Notes under the pieces: model-generated
Told to the model about the DNA's origin: nothing
Databases searched by the model: none
What the model saw: only the letters and a program-made list of their open reading frames with translations
In this document: piece by piece, positions 8,959 to 15,748 of the stretch
Layout of the letters: each line of letters starts with the position of its first letter
How positions within the stretch are numbered: the stretch's first letter is position 1
Program-made: the position numbers and the translations under genes
DNA from: JAZRGE01 sp045644025
GTDB lineage: Bacteria > Bacillota > Clostridia > Oscillospirales > Acutalibacteraceae
Direction of reading: 5' to 3'
DNA: 21,957 nucleotides
NCBI GenBank assembly: GCA_045644025.1
Contig: JAZRGE010000126.1
Coordinates: 1 to 21,957, forward strand

Positions 8959-10845
8959 TTAAGAGAAGGAAGCAACAGCAATATTATTGCTGTAGTAAGT
9001 AGTTTCAACGCCGTTGGCATCAGCCACTATCATATAGGCTCTGCCGCTTCTCTCGGCGGTTTTAGGAACATTTGTGAGTGTAACCATAAACTGGCTGTTG
9101 GCGTAGGCGGCGTTAACCTTCTGCTTTACAACCTTGAAATCGGCAGAACCGATAACAAAGGATTCGGGTGTGGTGCTGACATCGCCCGCTGCAAGGATCA
9201 TACCTGCCTCTACAAATGTGTAGCCTTCGGGAACAAAGGAGCTACCCACAATGCTGAACTTATAATTATAGGTAGAGACATCAGTCAGTATAGGCTCTGC
9301 ATGGATATATACCTGAGGCTGAGGTGCGCTTTCAGCACCATAAACCGCCTTAAGCTCTACATTGCCCACTGCTAAGAAGGAATATGTTGAGGAATCGGAG
9401 ACCACAGTGTCGCCTATCATCCAATAGGAGAAGTTGTCTCCCGTGGCCGTTACCTTAACTCTGTCTTCAAAGTTGAGATAATTCTGACCGCTGGGATATT
9501 CCACAATTTCACCCTCGGCACCTACATTATATATATACGCACCGTCCTTCTCGTAAAAGGGTTCAATTTCGGAGTTCTGTGTGATGGGGATATTCACCAG
9601 TCCGCTCCAGCCTGTAACAGCATAACCTGTTCGCTGGGGCTCCGTGGGAAGCTGGACTTCATCCAGCACCTCGCCATCGGAAACGAATCTCACGGCAACA
9701 ACCTTGCCTGTGCAATCGGTGAAATCCACAACAAATATATTATTAGGGAATGCATCTGCCAATTTCTTGGGGCGAATAATGCCGCCATCTGCAACCCACT
9801 TATTATTGAAATCAAGATCGGCATAAACCGAAGCATCGGAATAATCGGATGTGGTGAGAGCAACAGCTGAGCCGCTACCCTCGCTTACTGCTGCCGGAGC
9901 AGTATCTTTAATATAGTAGCACTGAGTAACGCTACCGGTTGTCTTACCGGCAATACCGCCGGGATATTCATAGGTGTTGGCAACAACCTTTACAACACCC
10001 GCATTATAGCAATCGGATACTGTGGAACTCTGATTACGGCCAAACATACCGCCGCCATAACCATCGCATTTAGAAGAAGCTTTAACACTACCGATATTGA
10101 AGCAGTTGGTAGCGCCCTTGCCATTACCGGCGATGCCGCCGGCATAAACATCACCTCGGCCAACGCCCTGGATAAAACCCGTGTTGGCGCATTCGGTGAT
10201 AGCTATTGCAGAAGTGCCTGCAATACCGCCAACGTTTACATCCGAGCCCTCGACCGAAACATCAACTCTGTTTTCGCATCCGCTGATAGTTCCTGTGTAG
10301 GCGCCGCCTACCACACCGCCAACGGAACTGGAAATTGTGCCGCCTGCCACGTTAATGGAGCCGGTAACCAAGCAGTCGTTTATTTTGCCCTTGCTGAAAG
10401 CACCAACTATACCTCCCACGTAGGCATACTTGATGCCGCTGACGCTAATATCCACGTTTTCCATCGTGAGATTCTTGACCGTGCCTTGGCTATAGCCAAA
10501 AAGGCCGCCGAAGAAGGTGCCGTTTGTATTAACATTAATCTTAAGGCCCGAAATCTTATGGCCGTTACCATCGAAAACGCCCTTAAAGGATTTGGAGGCG
10601 TTTTCTCCCAAAGGAAGCCAGCCGGAGCCTTCGTTGTAGAAGGCTCCGCCGGGCATAAAATCTTCTTCGGAGAAAACTATATCCTGTGTAAGGTAATACG
10701 AGCCGCTGAGATCGTTAGCCACATCGCGCAGTTCTTCCTTGGAAGAAATGGCAGTATAGCCGGCAAAACTCTCAGCTGAGACATAAAATCCCATTGTGAG
10801 CGCCACACAAAGAATGCAGGCAATGATGATTTTTATTGTCTTCAC
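8959..10845 (-). CDS. Secreted GLUG-repeat protein with extra C-terminal domains
   Basis: The 628-residue protein starts at GTG 10845, 7 bases after AGGGGG. Signal peptide 1-24 ends YVSA-ESF. Residues 25-350 match the downstream paralog closely in order and wording (SKEELRDVANDLSGSYYLTQ; FKGVFDGNGHKISGLKINV) and contain about seven GLUG repeats (GGLFGYSQGTVKNL, VGGIVGAFSKGKINDC, AGGIAGNGKG, PGGIAGKTTG). Unlike the paralog it has no membrane anchor. It continues with an InlB/Listeria-Bacteroides-like segment (about 385-435, EVQLPTEPQRTGYAVTGW), a second possible beta module (about 455-503) and a C-terminal domain (about 512-628) I cannot assign. I see no LPXTG, dockerin or SLH motif, so the mode of surface retention is unclear; it could associate with its anchored paralog (inference). 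Confidence 0.88.
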   Translation of the reverse strand: MKTIKIIIACILCVALTMGFYVSAESFAGYTAISSKEELRDVANDLSGSYYLTQDIVFSEEDFMPGGAFYNEGSGWLPLGENASKSFKGVFDGNGHKISGLKINVNTNGTFFGGLFGYSQGTVKNLTMENVDISVSGIKYAYVGGIVGAFSKGKINDCLVTGSINVAGGTISSSVGGVVGGAYTGTISGCENRVDVSVEGSDVNVGGIAGTSAIAITECANTGFIQGVGRGDVYAGGIAGNGKGATNCFNIGSVKASSKCDGYGGGMFGRNQSSTVSDCYNAGVVKVVANTYEYPGGIAGKTTGSVTQCYYIKDTAPAAVSEGSGSAVALTTSDYSDASVYADLDFNNKWVADGGIIRPKKLADAFPNNIFVVDFTDCTGKVVAVRFVSDGEVLDEVQLPTEPQRTGYAVTGWSGLVNIPITQNSEIEPFYEKDGAYIYNVGAEGEIVEYPSGQNYLNFEDRVKVTATGDNFSYWMIGDTVVSDSSTYSFLAVGNVELKAVYGAESAPQPQVYIHAEPILTDVSTYNYKFSIVGSSFVPEGYTFVEAGMILAAGDVSTTPESFVIGSADFKVVKQKVNAAYANSQFMVTLTNVPKTAERSGRAYMIVADANGVETTYYSNNIAVASFS

Positions 10846-10880
10846 AAATATTCCCCCTGTCTTATTTTCCGAACATCCGA

Positions 10881-11006
10881 TTAAGAGAAAAGATCATCGT
10901 CGTCTATTTCACCGTCGTCGGGTATTCTGCTGGGATCGGAAAGAAAATCTTCCATGCAAAGGAACTTTTCTATTTCGATAATAGGGGTCTCGTATTTCCT
11001 CTTCAT
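10881..11006 (-). CDS. 41-residue acidic peptide, conserved-looking small ORF
   Basis: This short gene sits between the GH130 gene (29 bases upstream) and the secreted GLUG gene (35 bases downstream), in the same direction. The product starts MKRKYETPIIEIEKFLCMED and ends in an acidic tail (EIDDDDLF followed by Ser). A purine-rich site (GAGAGAGAG) lies a few bases before ATG 11006; it is weaker than its neighbours' sites. There is no signal peptide or membrane helix. Short ORFs with a start such as M-K-K/R-K-Y-x-x-P-x-I-E-I are common in gut Clostridia next to genes for large secreted repeat proteins; I recall the pattern but cannot name a family. The codon-clean frame, operon spacing and recognisable opening support a real gene. 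Function unknown. Confidence 0.68.
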   Translation of the reverse strand: MKRKYETPIIEIEKFLCMEDFLSDPSRIPDDGEIDDDDLFS

Positions 11007-11035
11007 ATTGCTCTCTCTCTTTCAAAAATTATTTA

Positions 11036-11995
11036 TTAGATCTGATCAATACAAGCCTGAACCAGCTCAGAAAGGCTGCCGGTTGCAAGGCAGATATACT
11101 TATCGGTACCGCCGTAGTAGAGCCTGATCTGATCCTTATCGTAGTCGGCGATGCAACCGCAAGCGAAGCAGGTGTTATCGCTATTTCCGTGGAGCTCATA
11201 CTGCTCTTCGGGGCCTAAGATATAGCTATTTGTTTTGCCGATAACCTTCCAGGGCTCCTCGAGATCAAGAAGGATAGCGCCCAGATAATACTGATCGCCG
11301 CCTGCAGGATCGAAAACGCCGTGAACGATTGTAAGCCAACCCTTATCAGTCTTGATAGGAGGTGTGGGGCCCATCTTCTGGCTGTTCCAGAAACGGTAGC
11401 CGTGAGCAATAACAGGCTTAAACTCGCCCCAATGGACAAGATCCTCAGAAGCAGAGATCCAAATATCACCGGCTGCTGTGGGAGTGGAGGGACGATCCAG
11501 CTTGTAGTACTTACCACCGATCTTCTCGGGGAAGAGAGAAGCGCCGCGGTTAGCGGGAGCGGTGATAGCAGTTACGGGAGTGTAGGTCTCGAAATCCTTG
11601 GTATAGCCCAGGAAGCCGAGGGGTGTGCCGTAGCCGTGAACCATAACGGGTGTGATCATGTAGTATGTATCATCGATCTTGGTGGTACGGTTATCAATGA
11701 AATGATGGAACAATTCGTTGGGGTAAACGGTATCGTCCAGCTTGATGAAATCTTCATCGGAAAGAGTAAAGTGGATGCCATCCTTACTGCGGGCTATTCT
11801 TGTCTGGCCCACGTCGCGGCCGTAGCCACGGGTAGCAGCATGATCTACAACCGAGATGAGAAGGATTGTCTCATCACCGTACATTACGGGGGAGGGGTTG
11901 TAAAGCTGGGCTACGCCGGGGAAATCCGCTACGTCAAGAATGGGGTTGCCTTCGTACCTTTTGAAGATTTTTGTTGCGTCTCTTTTAGGTGCCAT
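11036..11995 (-). CDS. GH130 family glycoside phosphorylase
   Basis: This 319-residue enzyme without signal peptide should act in the cytoplasm, splitting a beta-mannoside-type linkage with phosphate to give a sugar 1-phosphate. GH130 features are: KRYEGNPIL near the N-terminus (12-20), the NPSPV strand (33-37), the segment FIDNRTTKIDDTYYMI (99-114), in which Asp101 aligns by position with the GH130 catalytic Asp, and the phosphate-binding region KMGPTPPIKTDKGWLTIVHG (207-226). Length is normal for the shorter GH130 members. The start ATG 11995 has AAAGGAGAA upstream. It is the first gene of the leftward operon, about 80 bases after its promoter. Known GH130 enzymes act on mannosyl-glucose, mannosyl-N-acetylglucosamine, or manno-oligosaccharides; the exact substrate here is not determined. 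Confidence 0.9.
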   Translation of the reverse strand: MAPKRDATKIFKRYEGNPILDVADFPGVAQLYNPSPVMYGDETILLISVVDHAATRGYGRDVGQTRIARSKDGIHFTLSDEDFIKLDDTVYPNELFHHFIDNRTTKIDDTYYMITPVMVHGYGTPLGFLGYTKDFETYTPVTAITAPANRGASLFPEKIGGKYYKLDRPSTPTAAGDIWISASEDLVHWGEFKPVIAHGYRFWNSQKMGPTPPIKTDKGWLTIVHGVFDPAGGDQYYLGAILLDLEEPWKVIGKTNSYILGPEEQYELHGNSDNTCFACGCIADYDKDQIRLYYGGTDKYICLATGSLSELVQACIDQI

Positions 11996-12079
11996 TTTTC
12001 ATTCTCCTTTACGGGTTGTTATATGCCTTTTCGGACCATTTAGGCTATGTGTCCAACTTAAAAGCATATTTACTAGTAG

Positions 12080-12108
12080 ATTATATTACAAAATAGCCAA
12101 TAAGTCAA
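12080..12108 (-). promoter_or_regulatory. Sigma-A-type promoter of the leftward GH130-GLUG-ABC operon
   Basis: On the minus strand TTGACT (-35, 12108-12103), a 17-base spacer and a perfect TATAAT (-10, 12085-12080) are seen. Transcription would start near 12073, close to the palindrome TACTAGTA (12071-12078), leaving a leader of about 75-80 bases before the GH130 start at 11995. The palindrome overlapping the start site is a possible operator, but no regulator gene is present in the window. Confidence 0.85.
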
Positions 12109-12112
12109 CTTG

Positions 12113-12240
12113 TTTTTTAGTGTTTTTTTATAACTTTTTATGCATTTTAACCATCATTTTGGGCTGTTTTTTGTGAAAAGCCATTATACTTTTCCAAAAA
12201 TTCCCGAATTTTGCCAAAAAAGGCACAACATTGCCGAAAA
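12113..12240. other. Phased T-/A-tract region between divergent promoters (predicted curved DNA)
   Basis: T-tracts on the + strand are centred near 12115, 12126, 12137, 12146, 12158 and 12169, an average spacing of about 10.8 bases, close to one helical turn. They are followed by A-tracts at 12176-12179, 12196-12200, 12216-12221 and 12237-12240, spaced about 20 bases. The last four lie in similar words: TTTGTGAAAAG at 12170, TTTTCCAAAAA at 12190, TTTGCCAAAAA at 12210 and ATTGCCGAAAA at 12230. Such phasing is known to bend DNA and, next to -35 boxes, can act like UP elements or protein-binding sites. Confidence 0.6.
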
Positions 12241-12250
12241 TATAACTTGA

Positions 12251-12280
12251 TTGACAACCCTTCCCTGCCGATGTTATGAT
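12251..12280 (+). promoter_or_regulatory. Sigma-A-type promoter of the MFS-GH2 operon
   Basis: A perfect -35 TTGACA at 12251-12256, an 18-base spacer and TATGAT (-10, 12275-12280) are seen on the + strand. The start point would fall near 12287, giving a leader of only about 20 bases that carries the ribosome site GAGGTG before ATG 12308. It diverges from the leftward operon promoter, so both operons may be controlled together. Confidence 0.85.
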
Positions 12281-12307
12281 AAAAGCACAACGCTACGAGG
12301 TGATTTT

Positions 12308-13621
12308 ATGAGCAAAAAACTAAGCAAAAATTTTTGGGCCGCTCTGGTTATCTTCAGCCTTACAGGGCAGATAGCCTGGGTAGTGGAGAACATGTATTTT
12401 AACGTCTTCATCTACAAGATGTTCAACGCCGATGCTTCGGCCATTTCGCTTATGGTGGCCGCAAGCTCCGTGGCCGCCACTCTCACAACACTCATAATCG
12501 GTGCTCTATCGGATAAGCTGGGCAGGCGAAAGGTTTTTATCTGCGGCGGTTATATCCTTTGGGGTCTTTCCGTGTGGAGTTTCTCATTGCTTCGCGCAGA
12601 AGTGATAAACTCTTTGTTCCCCCTCGCAGTTTCGGCCGCAGCCATAGGTGTCTCACTCACCATTATCCTGGACTGCATTATGACCTTTTTCGGCTCTGCG
12701 GCCAACGATGCCTGCTTTAATGCATGGCTTACCGATTCAACCGACAGCACCAACCGCGGCGCCGCGGAGGGAATCAATGCAATGATGCCTCTTGTGGCAA
12801 TGCTGGCGGTATTCGGCGGATTTATGTCCTTTGATCTGAATAAATCAGAATCCTGGGTAACCATCTTCACAATCATCGGTATTGCTGTCACAGCAATCGG
12901 CATTCTTGGCTTCTTTCTCATCAAGGAGCCTGCTATCGACACCAGCCAAAACTCCCATTATTTCAAGAATATCCTTTATGGTTTCAGGCCTTCGGTGATC
13001 AAGACCAATATGCCGCTTTATATCTGCCTTGCCGCATTTGCCGTTTTCGGAATCTCTATCCAGATTTTTATGCCCTATCTCATCCTCTACTACAACGTCT
13101 CCCTTGGCATGGACGACTACGTGCTCATAATGGCTCCTGCCATAGTTGTGGCCGCCGCATTTTCCGCTATCTACGGCAAATTCTATGATAAAAAAGGCTT
13201 TGCAGCCGCATGTACACCGTCTGTCTTGTTGCTCTTGGGCGGATACGTGTTGCTCTTCTTTTTCAAAACCACCATCCCTGTGTTTATTGGTTCGCTTCTG
13301 CTTATGTGCGGCTATCTGGCCAGCACAGCTATGTTTGGTGCTGTTATTCGAGATAATACCCCTGCCAACCGTGCGGGTATGTTCCAGGGGCTTAGAATAG
13401 TGGCACAGGTGCTTATTCCAGGAATTATCGGCCCCGGCATCGGTGCAAAAGTGCTGGCCAACGCCGAAAAAATTCTTAACGACGACGGCACCTATTCTTT
13501 CAAGCCAAATGAGAACATTTTTCTGGCCGCCGGAATAGTGGGAATTCTGCTGCTTATTTTCCTGTTCGCGGTAGTTTATCCCAAGCTTAAAAAGGAGGCT
13601 AAAAAGAATGAGCAGATCTAA
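12308..13621 (+). CDS. MFS transporter, probably for a sugar or glycoside
   Basis: The 437-residue membrane protein has about 12 hydrophobic segments. The major-facilitator motif between helices 2 and 3 is clear at 65-75 (GALSDKLGRRK). A long hydrophilic stretch follows helix 6 (around residues 210-225, KEPAIDTSQNSHYFK), the usual central loop. The in-frame TTG at 12251 lies inside the promoter, so the start is ATG 12308, which has GAGGTG 6 bases upstream. The gene overlaps the GH2 gene by 14 bases, which suggests translational coupling and that the transporter supplies the substrate of that glycosidase. It resembles MFS members beside GH130 or GH2 genes in Bacillota; substrate is inferred from context only. 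Confidence 0.87.
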   Translation: MSKKLSKNFWAALVIFSLTGQIAWVVENMYFNVFIYKMFNADASAISLMVAASSVAATLTTLIIGALSDKLGRRKVFICGGYILWGLSVWSFSLLRAEVINSLFPLAVSAAAIGVSLTIILDCIMTFFGSAANDACFNAWLTDSTDSTNRGAAEGINAMMPLVAMLAVFGGFMSFDLNKSESWVTIFTIIGIAVTAIGILGFFLIKEPAIDTSQNSHYFKNILYGFRPSVIKTNMPLYICLAAFAVFGISIQIFMPYLILYYNVSLGMDDYVLIMAPAIVVAAAFSAIYGKFYDKKGFAAACTPSVLLLLGGYVLLFFFKTTIPVFIGSLLLMCGYLASTAMFGAVIRDNTPANRAGMFQGLRIVAQVLIPGIIGPGIGAKVLANAEKILNDDGTYSFKPNENIFLAAGIVGILLLIFLFAVVYPKLKKEAKKNEQI

Positions 13622-15329
13622 CACTCTCCACCTGCTCACTCCACGCGGGAAAGAGCTTGGTGATATCCCCTGGAACACCTATCCCCGCCCCCAGATGGTG
13701 CGAGATTCCTTTCTTTGCCTTAATGGCCTTTGGGATTTTGCCGCTTCGGAAAAGTGCCCCGAGATTTTTAACCAAAAGATACTCGTCCCCTTTGCACCGC
13801 AATCGCTTTTATCCGGCATCTGCAGCACATTTTCCGGCAAAGAAACTCTTTTCTACAGCCGAAAATTCACCCTGCCCGAGGGATTCAAAAAAGATAAAAT
13901 CCTGCTTCACATCGGGGCTTGCGATCAGGAGTGCAGAGTGTTTGTGAACGGCAACTTCGCCGGTGAGCACAAAGGCGGATATAATTCCTTTTGTTTGGAT
14001 ATCACAAGCCACATTATAAGCGGTGAAAACCACCTTCTGATAGAGGCTATGGATGATCCGAAATCCACCCTTTACCCCTACGGAAAACAGTGTGAAAAGC
14101 GAGGTGGAATGTGGTACACCCCCGTTGCCGGAATATGGCAAAGCGTGTGGCTGGAAAGCGTGCCCGAAAGCTATATCAAATCGCTCAAAATCACCACCAA
14201 AGGCAACCAAGTTTCCATCCGTTTCTTCGGCGTGGAAAGCGGTGAAATTATTGTGGAAAAGCCCGACGGAATTCTGCAAAAAAGCATCGAAAACTCCCAG
14301 GCTGATTTTGAGATTCCAAACCCGCGAATGTGGAGCCCCGAGAGCCCTTATCTTTATAAATTCAGAGCTGTTTGCGGTGAGGATAACATTAGCTCTTATT
14401 TCGCATTAAGAGATCTGGAAATCTCCGAAGTTGGCGGTGTCCCGCGCCTGCTACTCAACGGCAAGCCCTACTATTTCCACGGCCTTTTGGATCAGGGATA
14501 TTTCAGCGACGGCATCTACACTCCCGCCTCCCCCGAAAGCTACTGCGACGACATATTGGCAATGAAAAATATGGGCTTCAATATGCTCAGAAAGCATATA
14601 AAAATTGAGCCTGAACAGTTCTATTATGATTGCGACAGACTTGGCATGGTAGTCTTTCAGGATATGGTGAACAACAGCGATTATTCCTTCCTGCGTGATA
14701 CCGCCCTGCCCACCGTTGGGCTGAAAAAATTAAACGATAAAAAGCTGCATAAAAATCCTGCCGAAAGAGCCGAATTTGAGCGAAGCATGAAGGCTACCGT
14801 GGAGCAGCTTTTCAATCATCCCTGCATCTGCCAATGGACCATATTCAACGAAGGCTGGGGACAGTTTTGCAGCACCGAAATGTATTGCAAACTAAAAGTC
14901 ATCGATCCCACCCGCTTCATCGATTCCGCATCGGGCTGGTTTGCAGGCGGCGAAAGCGATTTCGAAAGCCCCCACATCTACTTCAAGCCCATTAAAATAA
15001 AGCCTTCTTCAAAGCCCGTTTTTCTATCGGAATTCGGCGGATATTCCTGCAAGATAAACGGCCATTGCTTCAACACCGAAAAGGAATTCGGCTACAAGCA
15101 TTTTGATACACCCGAAGCCTTTGCAAACGGCCTTGAAGCGCTATACACACAGCAGGTAATTCCTGCCCTTGAAAAGGGGCTTTGCGGCAGTGTTTACACC
15201 CAGGTTTCGGACGTGGAAGACGAAACCAACGGCCTGCTGACATACGACCGCGCCGTGCAAAAAATATCCACCGAAAAAATGGCGGAGATCTCGGCTAAAT
15301 TAATAGAAAAATTCCATTCTGTAATATAA
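13608..15329 (+). CDS. GH2 family glycoside hydrolase (beta-glycosidase)
   Basis: The 573-residue protein lacks a signal peptide, so it is cytoplasmic. Domains: N-terminal GH2 sugar-binding beta-sandwich (about 35-185, with GLWDF and CDQECRVFVNGNFAGEHKGG), a short immunoglobulin-like domain (about 188-270) and a TIM barrel (about 275-570). The likely acid/base Glu415 lies in IFNEGWGQ and the likely nucleophile Glu475 in FLSEFGGY, both at normal places, so the enzyme looks active. At 573 residues it is short for the family (large beta-galactosidases exceed 1000), close to compact beta-glucuronidase- or beta-mannosidase-like members. The sugar specificity cannot be fixed from sequence; next to a GH130 operon a beta-mannoside or beta-glucoside is reasonable. 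The ribosome site AAGGAGG lies inside the end of the MFS gene, 9 bases before ATG. Confidence 0.88.
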   Translation: MSRSNTLHLLTPRGKELGDIPWNTYPRPQMVRDSFLCLNGLWDFAASEKCPEIFNQKILVPFAPQSLLSGICSTFSGKETLFYSRKFTLPEGFKKDKILLHIGACDQECRVFVNGNFAGEHKGGYNSFCLDITSHIISGENHLLIEAMDDPKSTLYPYGKQCEKRGGMWYTPVAGIWQSVWLESVPESYIKSLKITTKGNQVSIRFFGVESGEIIVEKPDGILQKSIENSQADFEIPNPRMWSPESPYLYKFRAVCGEDNISSYFALRDLEISEVGGVPRLLLNGKPYYFHGLLDQGYFSDGIYTPASPESYCDDILAMKNMGFNMLRKHIKIEPEQFYYDCDRLGMVVFQDMVNNSDYSFLRDTALPTVGLKKLNDKKLHKNPAERAEFERSMKATVEQLFNHPCICQWTIFNEGWGQFCSTEMYCKLKVIDPTRFIDSASGWFAGGESDFESPHIYFKPIKIKPSSKPVFLSEFGGYSCKINGHCFNTEKEFGYKHFDTPEAFANGLEALYTQQVIPALEKGLCGSVYTQVSDVEDETNGLLTYDRAVQKISTEKMAEISAKLIEKFHSVI

Positions 15330-15334
15330 AAAAC

Positions 15335-15374
15335 AATCCCCTTTGCACAAGGACTGCAAAGGGGATTTTCTTTG
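15335..15374 (+). terminator. Rho-independent terminator of the MFS-GH2 operon
   Basis: A perfect 13-base-pair stem, AATCCCCTTTGCA (15335-15347) with TGCAAAGGGGATT (15355-15367), has a 7-base loop and is followed by a T-rich run (TTTTCTTTG). It begins 6 bases after the GH2 stop. Confidence 0.93.
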
Positions 15375-15375
15375 T

Positions 15376-15708
15376 TTATGGTTGTCCTTATTCAACGTCC
15401 GTTTGTCCGCCTGCGGCGCACTGCGTTCAACGCCATCCAAGGTTACATAACTTATTTGTAAAAATTACCATATACATTTAGTATTTCACATTTTCAACAG
15501 AGTTTTCAACTATTTCAAAGGGTTTTGCCAAAAAATTACGGTCGATTTTTTGCGTTTTTACACTTTTTTTGATGAATTTTGGGCTTTGTCGGCAATATGT
15601 TGTTCACATAATTCTTTTTTGAACATTATTATGGAAAGCAAAATTACAGTTTGTAAACCCCCTTGTATTTAAGCCATTTTTCGAACGTTGTGCGCCACTG
15701 AGAAACAC
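15376..15708. other. Gene-free AT-rich gap
   Basis: I see no credible gene on either strand. The stretch contains a GC-richer patch (about 15400-15435), a cluster of four TTTCA words (15484-15518), T-tracts spaced about 10 bases (15546-15580), and two words shared with the divergent promoter region: TTTTGCCAAAAAA at 15523 (also 12209) and ATTTTGGGCT at 15576 (also 12156). An inverted repeat TGTTCA/TGAACA occupies 15601-15625. A promoter-like pair TTGTTC / CATTAT is possible near there, but it is weak. Confidence 0.5.
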
Positions 15709-15732
15709 AAAAGGCGCCTTTCGGCGCCTTTT
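15709..15732. terminator. Hairpin terminator downstream of the pyridoxal/pyridoxamine kinase gene
   Basis: The arms AAAAGGCGCC (15709-15718) and GGCGCCTTTT (15723-15732) form a 10-base-pair stem. On the minus strand the loop is GAAA, a stable GNRA tetraloop, and the T-run follows, so it serves the leftward gene ending at 15749. Symmetry would allow it to stop transcription in the other direction too. Confidence 0.88.
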
Positions 15733-15748
15733 ATAAACATTCAGATCG

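Noticed and set aside
12001..12307. Search for a LacI-type operator (TGTAA-n-CG-n-TTACA style) or catabolite site
   Set aside because: No palindrome with a central CG of that type was found; only TACTAGTA stands out.
15400..15440. GC-rich patch with GCCTGCGGCGCA as a possible repeat or mobile-element remnant
   Set aside because: There is only one copy in the window, with no flanking repeats or transposase fragments.
15378..15461. A 27-codon + strand frame starting MVVLIQRPFVRLRRTAF
   Set aside because: It has no ribosome site and directly follows a terminator, so it is unlikely to be transcribed or translated.
15491..15518. TTTTCAAC-type words as a possible short repeat array
   Set aside because: Copies are few, imperfect and unevenly spaced, and there are no spacers of constant length, so it is not a CRISPR array.
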